Positions 50,308-63,167 of a DNA stretch of 64,000 nucleotides are shown here, piece by piece. The translations under genes and the position numbers were made by a program. The stretch comes from Clusia tigrina (Eukaryota > Arthropoda > Insecta > Diptera > Clusiidae). The notes beneath the pieces are model-generated. The model did not search any database. It saw nothing but the letters and a program-made list of their open reading frames with translations, and had not been told where the DNA came from. Location: contig OV050030.1 in the NCBI GenBank assembly GCA_920105625.2, forward strand, positions 151,955,988-152,019,987, read 5' to 3'. Numbering within the stretch: position 1 is the stretch's first letter; every line of letters begins with the position of its first letter.

Positions 50308-50963
50308 ATATTTTTGATGGTTGTAAATACGTTTTCCATTTTTATGACTTTTGTACATAGCAATTCTGGATTAAAAATGCAATGCGTATGATGAGTCTTG
50401 AAGTCTTGACGAAGCTCACTTATCTTTTTTTACAGTAATGCAACAAATCCATTAGTTTTTACAGTCAATGCAGGAGCTCCATCTTTTGCCACAGAAGTTT
50501 ATTTTAGCAAAGGTAAATTATATTTTTCTAAAAGTTCATATACACCATTAAATATGTCTTCTCCTGTAGTAGTGTCATGCAAAGTAACTACATCCAAGAA
50601 TTCCTCAAAAATGTTGAAATCGTCGTCAGAAAACATGAATAAATGCAGTTTACTGAGCTACACCCCCGATATCTGTATTCTCATCACAAATAATAGAAAA
50701 AGTTGAAAGTCATGAGATTTTTTTGAGACAGAAGTTGTTTGAAAAGCCTTGACACTTTCAGGACAAATTATTTATGCAGTTTTAATAATGCAAATCTTAA
50801 TAAAATCACCTTCAGTAATAGATTTCGAATTTTTAGCTATTAATTCAGATAAGACTTAGCTTGGATGCCAAACCGTTTCACTTTCATACAATACATTTGA
50901 AAATATCAACTGTGGCTTTTTGAGTCCTAACTTGAACTGTTTCAACATTTCTTCTCTAATTAT
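50308..50963 (-). pseudogene. hAT-2 transposase N-terminal half, unit 6/7 junction
   Basis: DGAPAL form. Confidence 0.74.
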
Positions 50964-51378
50964 TGCTATTTACACACTTAATATTAGGCTTAAAGTTTAC
51001 TTATTAAAATTTGCACATAATATAAAAATATATTGATCACTTTATTACTTTTTAATCACAATTACAAATACTGCTGCTTCGAGTAAAATGCGCGATGTAC
51101 ATACTGTTACGATTGCTTTTCTTATATACCTTTCGAATGGCTGAAGTAGAAAATTCTATACTATTAAAGAAGTTTCTAGATCATTCTCACATCTTATATA
51201 GACACCTCGAAGAGGGTTCTTCAGTAAGCTTTTATTTTCGAGAACATTCTGTACACCATTATCCACACCACGAAAGAAGTTTTTATCTGCATGGATTGTG
51301 TCTTGACTTAGATACATAGGGTTGTACACTCATTCTCAAACTCCAGATGGGATCCTAATAGTGTGCAATCACGTTTCA
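50964..51378 (-). mobile_element. Ty3/gypsy 3' LTR, unit 7 (29-bp deletion, fused edge)
   Basis: Its outer edge is joined directly to integrase sequence at 51379 by the 366-bp deletion, which removed the polypurine tract and the pol C-terminus. Confidence 0.58.
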
Positions 51379-52522
51379 CACATGAAACTTCCGTAGATGA
51401 GTAGGCACCGAATTTCAGATCTGCAGGTAATCTTATATCACAACCAAAAATAGTTTAGCTGGTGTTGTATATGTTGTATCGTGAGTTGCCGATTGGTATG
51501 CCATTAGGTACAGGGGTATGTGTTGGTCCCAATCTTTCTGGTTTCTGTCCACGACTTTCCTTAAGTGTTCCTCAAGCGTACAATTAAATTTTTCAACCAT
51601 TTTATTAGATTGCGGGTGCAAAGCATTTGTGCGAGTTTGGCGTATGCCTCATTTCCCTGAATATCGTTGACTCGAAATTTCTGCCTTGATCCAAGTGAAA
51701 CTCAAGGGGAGCACCGAATCTGCAGACTCAATTATTGATAAATGCATCTGCAACGGTCTTAGCTTCTTGATCGGGGATGGGATAAACTTCTGGCCATTTA
51801 CTAAAATAGTCGATTACGACGAGAACATATTTGTTGCCGGAATCACTAATTGGAAACGGACCCGCGATGTCCATTGCAATACGCTCAAATGGCGCGCCCA
51901 TATTGTATAAATGCATTTTCCCCTGACTGCGACGGCTCGGTCCCTTGGTAGCTGTACACTTTTCAGTCAACTACAGATTGCTGGCAACCCTAATTGTCCT
52001 CCGCTTGGCCCACTATGGTATTCCTGGAGATTTTCGGTTATACTTGCCTTGGGTACCACAATCAAGTTCTTCATGGTTTTTACATCTTCGCTCTCCCACG
52101 TGCGGAATAGGCATCCATTTTGCAACTGTAAGCTATTCCATTGAGCCCAATATGCTTTAGTTATGAGACTTTAGATCGAGATTTCATTCCATTCTGGTCG
52201 TTTTCCTTCTTTCTTACTTGACACGATTTTTGCCAATTCTGGGTCATTTCGTTGTTCTCCTTTTATTTTCTCTGCTGCCCATTCTTCGTTTGGTGAAACA
52301 ACCTTTCAGCGGACATTGACTACTCCTTCTTTCCCTTCAGCTTTAGAACAGTGCTTACATTCCACATTGCAAGGACGTCGTGATAATGCATCAGCATTCC
52401 CGTGGCTACCGCCTCTGCTATCTTCTATTGTGAAATCGTAGCTTTGGAGTCTCTCAATCCATCTCGCCAACTGACCTACGGGATTTTTGAACTGTAATAG
52501 CCAGCGAAAATAATGAAAAGTT
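51379..52522 (-). pseudogene. Ty3/gypsy pol remnant, unit 7 (C-terminus deleted)
   Basis: Lacks the integrase C-terminal piece and the VRDEQD tail. Core fragment has Val to Met (LYNMGAPFE), shared only with unit 8. Confidence 0.84.
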
Positions 52523-52556
52523 ACCCTCCAAAGAATTAAAATAACGATTCTACTAT

Positions 52557-53032
52557 CGAATTCAGTTCTTAATTGAAATATATTTTCCGTGTATTTTTTG
52601 TGTGATGTCGTTTCAACTGAACTGGATTTATTCGGACTGCATATTGGAAAAAGGGGGATTTATTCAAACTGCATGTTGGAAAATGGGTTAAGTTTTAATT
52701 TTTCAGTTGATTTTCCCACAGTTGCAGCTTACCTTTAAATGCTTGTACTTGGTCACACATTTTGGTAATGATTTGATCTTTTGCTTGAAGTTTCAAATTT
52801 AAATCGGACAAGCATAAAGTACAAATCTTGTAGCCATGATAAATTTGCAAAAATGCTTGATTTTTTGTAAATAAAAAAGGGCATATTTCTTCTTTCAAGT
52901 TCCGGAATTGCTTAAGAACTTTAGAGCTTGATAGTCAACGTACTTTAGTATAATAGTATCGACCAGAACATTCACTTTCTAATTCCTTTCAAAAAATAGA
53001 AAACTGTCGCTGATTTTAGCCCCGCAATATAT
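52557..53032 (-). pseudogene. hAT-2 transposase C-terminal half, unit 7
   Basis: Open stretch 52695-52898. One base near 52602 is shared only with unit 8. Confidence 0.68.
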
Positions 53033-53484
53033 TTTAGCATAGCAATATAAATAAATTTTTTTTTTTATATTGCTATTTCATATTTATTGTAACAACCCTT
53101 AGAGACTAACAATAATATATATATCTTATATCATAAAACTAAACAACAATGTTTCATCCTCCTTACCACTGTACGGAGAAGATTTTATTGAACACTTATT
53201 ATTTTAAGAAAACACAAAAAAAAATAATATTAAGTACAGAAATAAGATGATGATAAATAGATGATCGAAAATTAGGATGGTGGTAGATCTGCTCTCTTCA
53301 AACTTGATGTGGGATGGGTTGGAATTAGTTTCTTTGCTCTTATATTGGGGTGATTCATTAATTTTATTTGGTACTTCTTTTTTATTTCTGAGTGCACCTG
53401 GCCAAATAATTCTTCATCGCTAAAGTAACTTAAAAAAAAAATTAAAAATATTTTATGAATAAACTAAATAAATGTTAAATTAAA

Positions 53485-53949
53485 TTAGTTTTTATTATTG
53501 TCAATATTAGAATGAATGAACATGATTTCATTAACAGAATCTGGATTTGAGGCGATCACACTACGTTTTTCGGAAATCAAGTGCCTAGCTTTTGAAAAGA
53601 TTCTCTCAGAAGCGGCACTGCTAGCTGGAATTGAAAATATTGCGCAACTTACTTTACATAAAAACGGAAATTCATTTTGATGTAAATGCCACCACTGAAG
53701 TACATTATAATCATCATAATAATTGACACTTATATTCTGATAAGTGTTAATTTCGTTGCTGATTTCCTCCTGTGAGCTGTTCAACTCAACCGTTTGTACG
53801 AAATCTGTAAAAAGGCGAGCTTTCTTTGTTGGAACAAAACATTCAGATATGTTTTGTATGTTTTGTTTTTCATCATCCTCAAAATATAATTTGTTTGCTG
53901 GAGGAAACAAAAATAAAGCAACTTTATGATAGATTCTCAAGTTTTCCAA
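53485..53949 (-). pseudogene. hAT-3 C-terminal remnant, unit 7
   Basis: Protein as in units 1 and 3; upstream sequence to about 54149 has B-like bases near 54015 in an otherwise A-class copy. Confidence 0.8.
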
Positions 53950-54514
53950 AACAACAGTCTTCTATCATATAATTCAACTTTTTTTTTTAATATTTTGATA
54001 ACATTTACATCGGCTATATCGGGATTAAATTTTTTTTAAGTTGTTTATATGGACAAAAGTTAAATGAAGAGTTGGATAATTTTCCCCTTCAAACTCTTTT
54101 AAAGATTCTTCAAAAGGTTTTAAAATGTTAACAATTTAAATATATTTATTTGAGATTTAGAGTATTAAATTTTTTATATAATTAAACCACTTACAGCATC
54201 CAATTCCATTTTTAGTAGCAAAAACGAAAAATCTTGTGTTATTACAACATTTAAATTGACTCAAGTGTCAACATTTAACTATTCTTTTGCGTAATGATTC
54301 ATTGCATTCAGTCTATTCAGTGTTTTTAATACCGTTAGGCATGACAATACTTTGAAAGTATTGCTAATAGTGACAATGAAAGAGAGCAAACAGTACATGC
54401 ATTGTGGAGAGAAGCAAATGAGTATTGACTGCTGTTGATTTTTCGTTTTAGTGTTGTTTAAATACTGATCATTTACTGTAGTGAACGCTAGCGAAAAGAG
54501 TACACTGCACCGAT

Positions 54515-55147
54515 TCACACTGTGTGTAGAGAGAAATGAATGTACTCATGCAGACCTTTATTATTTAATGGTTCTTGCATCATTGCTTGTATTGAGGTTA
54601 TAAATTGTGTCATACATTGCGTTAAGGTTAAGTGCACTGCCTCTAAATTCTGCGGTTGTTTATTGATTTGTGAGTTCTCAGCTAAGTTAGATTTTAGTAC
54701 ATTAGGAAAAGTCATAATATATGGACCATTGTTACCGCTGGATATGGTCTGGATTAGGTCTTAAGGGTCTGTGAATCTCTTGCTGGGCATCGATATCTCT
54801 CTTCTTGGCTCGCAAAACCCCTTCTACGTATCGGCAAATTAAGTTCCAGTTTTCTTCGTATGTTAGCATTTTTTGACCATGTTTTCAGCTGCTTGTGAAC
54901 TGGTATGTCTGTCGATTTCAAATCTTTTCTCTGTCACACAAGTGAGTTTAGAATCCAGCATATTTCAGGTACGTTCATCGTAGACAAATTGGGGGGGTTT
55001 AACTTGTTTACGTATATCTGTTACTTCATTTTTTTTCGTCTAGAGCTGTTTCGTGTTCGGCAAGCAAGGCGTGGCGATTTTGGCTGAGTGCTGTGTTGGT
55101 GGATTCTCCATTAATATCTGGTTTATGGATTTTGTTTGGGTTATATT
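54515..55147 (-). pseudogene. LINE gag remnant after hAT-1, unit 7 (A8 form)
   Basis: Frame broken at the A8 run near 55035. Confidence 0.55.
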
Positions 55148-57757
55148 TAATGCTCCCAGATTTTTTTCTTAAAATACAGGAAAAACATGCGAAAATTGTT
55201 TAAAAACAGGATGTTTTTTTTCGAAAACAGGATTTTCGCAGGATTTTATTGAATTAATAAAAAACAGGTATTATTGTCAAAAAATAAGTGAAAAATACAT
55301 GGTTTATGCATTGGTGGTAATTGGTATGCTTTGATCATCAATCATTCCTTTGTCTGGATCTATTTCAATGTTCTGGGTTCCATGTACGGTATGAACTTCG
55401 TACTTTTGATTCGATTGAATCTTTCGGAGCATATCAGGCGGGTCTTTTAGCCAACGGAAAAATTCTAAGCACGACATTTTCAAATTAACTTTGGTTGTGA
55501 GAATGGCCTTTAGAGTTTCGACATTTAAATTAGATTTTTCCTCTGTCCACGTCTTATTCATCTCCGCAAACACTCTCTCGACAGAAGCTGTAGAACCGGG
55601 GAGACAAAGAATGTACTCAATTATTTTCGCCATTTCCTTGTTGTCACAGCTTTGGTCGTCCAAATGCTTGAATATTTCAACCCAACGCTCTGTCATTGAG
55701 CCTTTTTTCCCGATCCATTGTTTAATTTTACTGTCTGAACAATAGTTTTTCACGTAACAAAATTCTTTGTGCAATTGAGCTGAATTTTCATTCGCGTCGT
55801 ACAACGACTTTTCATTCAATTGAGACATGGCTTCTTCTACATTTTTCCACGAAGGAATTTGACGCAGTGTGACCCATGAGTACTTTTTTAATTCCACAAT
55901 TGGATTACCCCATTTTTCGAGATATTCACAAGCATCATCTGTGAAAGATAATATACCAATTCAAATTATAATCAATGCCACAGATGTTGAGATATGGAAT
56001 GAGAAACTGTTTGTAAATAATTAAATAAATTACCAAAAAAGTCTTTGCATTTTGAAAATATGCCACCGGTATCAAAACGATCGTCTACAAGAGCATCCAT
56101 TTCGGCTTTTGTCTGTGGTGATAGGTATTCGTCCTCCTGTCGCATTTTCAAAGTAACGTTCAGCTCATCTAAATATTGAACAATTGCAACGGCCGAAGTT
56201 TCATCGCCTTCTATTTTAAGAACACATTCTGCAAAGAGTTCAGCCTTAAATATGGAGCAGAAAGGAACAGATTGAAAAACATGTTTCAGCTACTAAATCT
56301 CTAAACCTCAAATTTGATTTACCTGTTCTTGAACTAAATGAAGCCAAAATTTGGACATCGGATTTCCGAAAAATTCTTTCAGCACTTTTTCTCCTTTCCT
56401 CAAACCGGTGAACAGCCTTTTCAATGGCTCATAAACTTGTAAAATACGTTTAATTGCAGGGCCAAGAGCTAGAAACCGGGTCTTTGCGTATCCCAGCAAC
56501 TTCAAATATTTAACACCGCACATTTCACAGAACTCTTTTAGAGATGCAACATGAGTTGTATAAATGTAAAAATAGGAATATATTTTTACGACAATGCATT
56601 CAACATCGAAGGGTAAAACATCGCATGCATATTTCAGGGCATTGTACACAATGTGAGCCGAACAACCGATTCCAATTAAATGTGGCAGCCAAGTTTTCAT
56701 TTTGTAAAATTCATTGTTGGTTCCGTCTCGCGTTTCACCCCCAAAATTCACTTTGGCATTATCTCCACAAAATGCAATGATTTTCTTCAGCAGGTCGTAT
56801 GCTTCAGCTGTATTTTTAATTAAATCATTGATAATGGTTGATGTTTCACCGTCTTCTGATGAAATTTCCAAAACTTTTACGCAAACACCGACTGTAGGAA
56901 TGAAGGATCTGACCAGAACGGGAAATATTTTTATCGAACCATGATTTGATGCATCTACGGAAACCGAAACGAAGCTGCATTTCTTCAAATATTCAATTAG
57001 CATTTTTCGTACTTGTGGCGCAATAACATTCAATACGATGGCCTGACATTTGGTTTGTGAACACGTAAACTTTTTCATTTGAAAACAAGAGCGAAATATT
57101 TTTGACGCACAGTCTGAAGATTTAAAACTGTGATTCGCACTTATAACATGATATGCCCATGTTCCTTCCATTGCTGCAACTTCCAAATCAAATGAGCTTG
57201 AAAAAATTGTCAAAGCCGCCTGGTGTTTGCCTGTTTTCACATGTCGATCGATGTCAGCCTTTCCACCCGAAGCGATAGAAAATGTGCCTTTGCATTGTTT
57301 GCACCTAAGATCACTATCTGATGTGTTCGTTTCAAGAAAAGGATAACTTTTTTTAGTCTATCGTTGAAAACACATTTTCCTTTCGTTGTTTTTCCCATTT
57401 CAAAACAAAAACTTTATATAAATGCAGTAAAACAAAAAAAATATAAGTTTGACAAGCACAACGACAATTGTTTCAATACGCTTCGATTGTTGCGAAATAC
57501 ATCTACGCATATATGAATGATGGAAGTTAGAGTGAGAGAACTATATGGCACACAGCAGACATACTTTCTCTGTTTATTACGCGCATTTGTTTAGCGGCCT
57601 TTACACGTTCACGTTTACTTGCAGTCATGCGTGGCGTGTTGAAGAGAATGTATATTTTACAGGATTTTCATAGGTAAATACAGGTGTGAATTTCTGGCAG
57701 GATTTCTCTTTAAAAAATAGGATAATCCTGCGAAATACAGGATAAATGGGAGCATTA
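55148..57757 (-). mobile_element. hAT-1 element, unit 7 (perfect TIRs)
   Basis: 2610 bp between GTTATATT copies at 55140-55147 and 57758-57765. Right end TGGGAGCATTA. Confidence 0.92.
55304..57398 (-). pseudogene. hAT-1 transposase, unit 7 (mosaic A/B)
   Basis: Exon 3 is A-class (ASVERVF, Glu kept) with one silent base shared with unit 8. Exon 2 has the B-class Val-to-Gly base but no 2-bp deletion. Exon 1 is B-class. The switch lies around 55.8-56.1 kb. The A7 frameshift is shared. Confidence 0.82.
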
Positions 57758-57765
57758 GTTATATT

Positions 57766-58090
57766 CCTTATTTTTTAACGGACTTAATTTACGCTTTATA
57801 TTTATATAGCGATCCATGCCAGTCTGAATTGCCCTGCTACACGGTTTTTTATTTAGTTTCATATTACCTCATAGAGCGTTATTGCCAGCTGTAGGAGGAG
57901 ATAATGAGTTAGCGCGTTGGGGCTGAATAACATAATTTATTGAGAGCATGCTAATTGCTTTGCTATTTAGTGTGTGCTGAGCTTTCGTCATCGAACATTC
58001 GGGAGACTGTTCAAGCAACAAATTGTATGTTTTGTCGGACAGCATCATATCTTTGTTTACATTACACGATGCGATGGTTGGAGAGAGCAT
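57766..58090 (-). pseudogene. LINE gag N-terminal part, unit 7
   Basis: As in unit 1, with MDRYINIKRK from 57817. Confidence 0.5.
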
Positions 58091-58327
58091 AATGTGCTCA
58101 TAAGCAAGCTCTTGCAGCTGGTCTTAGTTTACAGTTTATGTTTGTGTATATATGTTTTTACTATTGCTAATGCTTACTTACTGGAAAATATTACTGTCCC
58201 AACACCTTTTGTTAATATTTTTATTTTACTTTATCGAGTCTCTGTTTCTCATTTGGGCATATGTATGTATGTGGATTGCCCTATTTCGTTTTTCACCTTT
58301 TTAACACTTAACTTACTAGATTTTACA

Positions 58328-58983
58328 ATATTTTTGATGGTTGTAAATACGTTTTCCATTTTTATGACTTTTGTACATAGCAATTCTGGATTAAAAATGC
58401 AATGCGTATGATGAGTCTTGAAGTCTTGACGAAGCTCACTTATCTTTTTTTACAGTAATGCAACAAATCCATTAGTTTTTACAGTCAATGCAGGAGCTCC
58501 ATCTTTTGCCACAGAAGTTTATTTTAGCAAAGGTAAATTATATTTTTCTAAAAGTTCATATACACCATTAAATATGTCTTCTCCTGTAGTAGTGTCATGC
58601 AAAGTAACTACATCCAAGAATTCCTCAAAAATGTTGAAATCGTCGTCAGAAAACATGAATAAATGCAGTTTACTGAGCTACACCCCCGATATCTGTATTC
58701 TCATCACAAATAATAGAAAAAGTTGAAAGTCATGAGATTTTTTTGAGACAGAAGTTGTTTGAAAAGCCTTGACACTTTCAGGACAAATTATTTATGCAGT
58801 TTTAATAATGCAAATCTTAATAAAATCACCTTCAGTAATAGATTTCGAATTTTTAGCTATTAATTCAGATAAGACTTAGCTTGGATGCCAAACCGTTTCA
58901 CTTTCATACAATACATTTGAAAATATCAACTGTGGCTTTTTGAGTCCTAACTTGAACTGTTTCAACATTTCTTCTCTAATTAT
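58328..58983 (-). pseudogene. hAT-2 transposase N-terminal half, unit 7/8 junction
   Basis: DGAPAL form, same as in unit 7. Confidence 0.74.
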
Positions 58984-59398
58984 TGCTATTTACACACTTA
59001 ATATTAGGCTTAAAGTTTACTTATTAAAATTTGCACATAATATAAAAATATATTGATCACTTTATTACTTTTTAATCACAATTACAAATACTGCTGCTTC
59101 GAGTAAAATGCGCGATGTACATACTGTTACGATTGCTTTTCTTATATACCTTTCGAATGGCTGAAGTAGAAAATTCTATACTATTAAAGAAGTTTCTAGA
59201 TCATTCTCACATCTTATATAGACACCTCGAAGAGGGTTCTTCAGTAAGCTTTTATTTTCGAGAACATTCTGTACACCATTATCCACACCACGAAAGAAGT
59301 TTTTATCTGCATGGATTGTGTCTTGACTTAGATACATAGGGTTGTACACTCATTCTCAAACTCCAGATGGGATCCTAATAGTGTGCAATCACGTTTCA
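58984..59398 (-). mobile_element. Ty3/gypsy 3' LTR, unit 8
   Basis: Copy of unit 7's LTR, with the 29-bp deletion and the fused edge. Confidence 0.58.
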
Positions 59399-60542
59399 CA
59401 CATGAAACTTCCGTAGATGAGTAGGCACCGAATTTCAGATCTGCAGGTAATCTTATATCACAACCAAAAATAGTTTAGCTGGTGTTGTATATGTTGTATC
59501 GTGAGTTGCCGATTGGTATGCCATTAGGTACAGGGGTATGTGTTGGTCCCAATCTTTCTGGTTTCTGTCCACGACTTTCCTTAAGTGTTCCTCAAGCGTA
59601 CAATTAAATTTTTCAACCATTTTATTAGATTGCGGGTGCAAAGCATTTGTGCGAGTTTGGCGTATGCCTCATTTCCCTGAATATCGTTGACTCGAAATTT
59701 CTGCCTTGATCCAAGTGAAACTCAAGGGGAGCACCGAATCTGCAGACTCAATTATTGATAAATGCATCTGCAACGGTCTTAGCTTCTTGATCGGGGATGG
59801 GATAAACTTCTGGCCATTTACTAAAATAGTCGATTACGACGAGAACATATTTGTTGCCGGAATCACTAATTGGAAACGGACCCGCGATGTCCATTGCAAT
59901 ACGCTCAAATGGCGCGCCCATATTGTATAAATGCATTTTCCCCTGACTGCGACGGCTCGGTCCCTTGGTAGCTGTACACTTTTCAGTCAACTACAGATTG
60001 CTGGCAACCCTAATTGTCCTCCGCTTGGCCCACTATGGTATTCCTGGAGATTTTCGGTTATACTTGCCTTGGGTACCACAATCAAGTTCTTCATGGTTTT
60101 TACATCTTCGCTCTCCCACGTGCGGAATAGGCATCCATTTTGCAACTGTAAGCTATTCCATTGAGCCCAATATGCTTTAGTTATGAGACTTTAGATCGAG
60201 ATTTCATTCCATTCTGGTCGTTTTCCTTCTTTCTTACTTGACACGATTTTTGCCAATTCTGGGTCATTTCGTTGTTCTCCTTTTATTTTCTCTGCTGCCC
60301 ATTCTTCGTTTGGTGAAACAACCTTTCAGCGGACATTGACTACTCCTTCTTTCCCTTCAGCTTTAGAACAGTGCTTACATTCCACATTGCAAGGACGTCG
60401 TGATAATGCATCAGCATTCCCGTGGCTACCGCCTCTGCTATCTTCTATTGTGAAATCGTAGCTTTGGAGTCTCTCAATCCATCTCGCCAACTGACCTACG
60501 GGATTTTTGAACTGTAATAGCCAGCGAAAATAATGAAAAGTT
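59399..60542 (-). pseudogene. Ty3/gypsy pol remnant, unit 8 (C-terminus deleted)
   Basis: Same 366-bp deletion junction and LYNMGAP allele as unit 7. Confidence 0.84.
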
Positions 60543-60576
60543 ACCCTCCAAAGAATTAAAATAACGATTCTACTAT

Positions 60577-61052
60577 CGAATTCAGTTCTTAATTGAAATA
60601 TATTTTCCGTGTATTTTTTGTGTGATGTCGTTTCAACTGAACTGGATTTATTCGGACTGCATATTGGAAAAAGGGGGATTTATTCAAACTGCATGTTGGA
60701 AAATGGGTTAAGTTTTAATTTTTCAGTTGATTTTCCCACAGTTGCAGCTTACCTTTAAATGCTTGTACTTGGTCACACATTTTGGTAATGATTTGATCTT
60801 TTGCTTGAAGTTTCAAATTTAAATCGGACAAGCATAAAGTACAAATCTTGTAGCCATGATAAATTTGCAAAAATGCTTGATTTTTTGTAAATAAAAAAGG
60901 GCATATTTCTTCTTTCAAGTTCCGGAATTGCTTAAGAACTTTAGAGCTTGATAGTCAACGTACTTTAGTATAATAGTATCGACCAGAACATTCACTTTCT
61001 AATTCCTTTCAAAAAATAGAAAACTGTCGCTGATTTTAGCCCCGCAATATAT
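60577..61052 (-). pseudogene. hAT-2 transposase C-terminal half, unit 8
   Basis: Open stretch 60715-60918; matches unit 7. Confidence 0.68.
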
Positions 61053-61504
61053 TTTAGCATAGCAATATAAATAAATTTTTTTTTTTATATTGCTATTTCA
61101 TATTTATTGTAACAACCCTTAGAGACTAACAATAATATATATATCTTATATCATAAAACTAAACAACAATGTTTCATCCTCCTTACCACTGTACGGAGAA
61201 GATTTTATTGAACACTTATTATTTTAAGAAAACACAAAAAAAAATAATATTAAGTACAGAAATAAGATGATGATAAATAGATGATCGAAAATTAGGATGG
61301 TGGTAGATCTGCTCTCTTCAAACTTGATGTGGGATGGGTTGGAATTAGTTTCTTTGCTCTTATATTGGGGTGATTCATTAATTTTATTTGGTACTTCTTT
61401 TTTATTTCTGAGTGCACCTGGCCAAATAATTCTTCATCGCTAAAGTAACTTAAAAAAAAAATTAAAAATATTTTATGAATAAACTAAATAAATGTTAAAT
61501 TAAA

Positions 61505-61969
61505 TTAGTTTTTATTATTGTCAATATTAGAATGAATGAACATGATTTCATTAACAGAATCTGGATTTGAGGCGATCACACTACGTTTTTCGGAAATCAA
61601 GTGCCTAGCTTTTGAAAAGATTCTCTCAGAAGCGGCACTGCTAGCTGGAATTGAAAATATTGCGCAACTTACTTTACATAAAAACGGAAATTCATTTTGA
61701 TGTAAATGCCACCACTGAAGTACATTATAATCATCATAATAATTGACACTTATATTCTGATAAGTGTTAATTTCGTTGCTGATTTCCTCCTGTGAGCTGT
61801 TCAACTCAACCGTTTGTACGAAATCTGTAAAAAGGCGAGCTTTCTTTGTTGGAACAAAACATTCAGATATGTTTTGTATGTTTTGTTTTTCATCATCCTC
61901 AAAATATAATTTGTTTGCTGGAGGAAACAAAAATAAAGCAACTTTATGATAGATTCTCAAGTTTTCCAA
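61505..61969 (-). pseudogene. hAT-3 C-terminal remnant, unit 8
   Basis: Matches unit 7. Upstream segment to about 62169. Confidence 0.8.
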
Positions 61970-62534
61970 AACAACAGTCTTCTATCATATAATTCAACTT
62001 TTTTTTTTAATATTTTGATAACATTTACATCGGCTATATCGGGATTAAATTTTTTTTAAGTTGTTTATATGGACAAAAGTTAAATGAAGAGTTGGATAAT
62101 TTTCCCCTTCAAACTCTTTTAAAGATTCTTCAAAAGGTTTTAAAATGTTAACAATTTAAATATATTTATTTGAGATTTAGAGTATTAAATTTTTTATATA
62201 ATTAAACCACTTACAGCATCCAATTCCATTTTTAGTAGCAAAAACGAAAAATCTTGTGTTATTACAACATTTAAATTGACTCAAGTGTCAACATTTAACT
62301 ATTCTTTTGCGTAATGATTCATTGCATTCAGTCTATTCAGTGTTTTTAATACCGTTAGGCATGACAATACTTTGAAAGTATTGCTAATAGTGACAATGAA
62401 AGAGAGCAAACAGTACATGCATTGTGGAGAGAAGCAAATGAGTATTGACTGCTGTTGATTTTTCGTTTTAGTGTTGTTTAAATACTGATCATTTACTGTA
62501 GTGAACGCTAGCGAAAAGAGTACACTGCACCGAT

Positions 62535-63167
62535 TCACACTGTGTGTAGAGAGAAATGAATGTACTCATGCAGACCTTTATTATTTAATGGTTCTTGCAT
62601 CATTGCTTGTATTGAGGTTATAAATTGTGTCATACATTGCGTTAAGGTTAAGTGCACTGCCTCTAAATTCTGCGGTTGTTTATTGATTTGTGAGTTCTCA
62701 GCTAAGTTAGATTTTAGTACATTAGGAAAAGTCATAATATATGGACCATTGTTACCGCTGGATATGGTCTGGATTAGGTCTTAAGGGTCTGTGAATCTCT
62801 TGCTGGGCATCGATATCTCTCTTCTTGGCTCGCAAAACCCCTTCTACGTATCGGCAAATTAAGTTCCAGTTTTCTTCGTATGTTAGCATTTTTTGACCAT
62901 GTTTTCAGCTGCTTGTGAACTGGTATGTCTGTCGATTTCAAATCTTTTCTCTGTCACACAAGTGAGTTTAGAATCCAGCATATTTCAGGTACGTTCATCG
63001 TAGACAAATTGGGGGGGTTTAACTTGTTTACGTATATCTGTTACTTCATTTTTTTTCGTCTAGAGCTGTTTCGTGTTCGGCAAGCAAGGCGTGGCGATTT
63101 TGGCTGAGTGCTGTGTTGGTGGATTCTCCATTAATATCTGGTTTATGGATTTTGTTTGGGTTATATT
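62535..63167 (-). pseudogene. LINE gag remnant after hAT-1, unit 8 (A8 form)
   Basis: Matches unit 7, ending at the GTTATATT target copy 63160-63167. Confidence 0.55.

Larger units (their letters stand above)
42009..50421. repeat. Tandem array unit 6 (mosaic B/A/B)
   Basis: 8413 bp. The LTR is B-class. The stretch from about 43.1 to 46.1 kb follows unit 5, including its private hAT-3 base at 45661. From about 46.1 kb marks are mixed: A-like near 46890 and 47141, B-like in the gag A7 run near 47015, in the Lys-bearing hAT-1 exon 3 and in exon 1. Exon 2 lacks the B-class 2-bp deletion. Confidence 0.93.
42009..58441. repeat. Higher-order repeat dimer 3 (units 6+7, recombined)
   Basis: 16,433 bp. 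It keeps the B-then-A order at the LTR, but both members are mosaic and the second has the 366-bp deletion, so this dimer has been altered by recombination after or during amplification. Confidence 0.7.
50422..58441. repeat. Tandem array unit 7 (short, mosaic A/B)
   Basis: 8020 bp. It has the A-class LTR with the 29-bp deletion plus a 366-bp deletion fusing LTR edge to integrase at 51379. hAT-1 exon 3 is A-class (Glu kept), while exon 1 is B-class. Confidence 0.94.
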
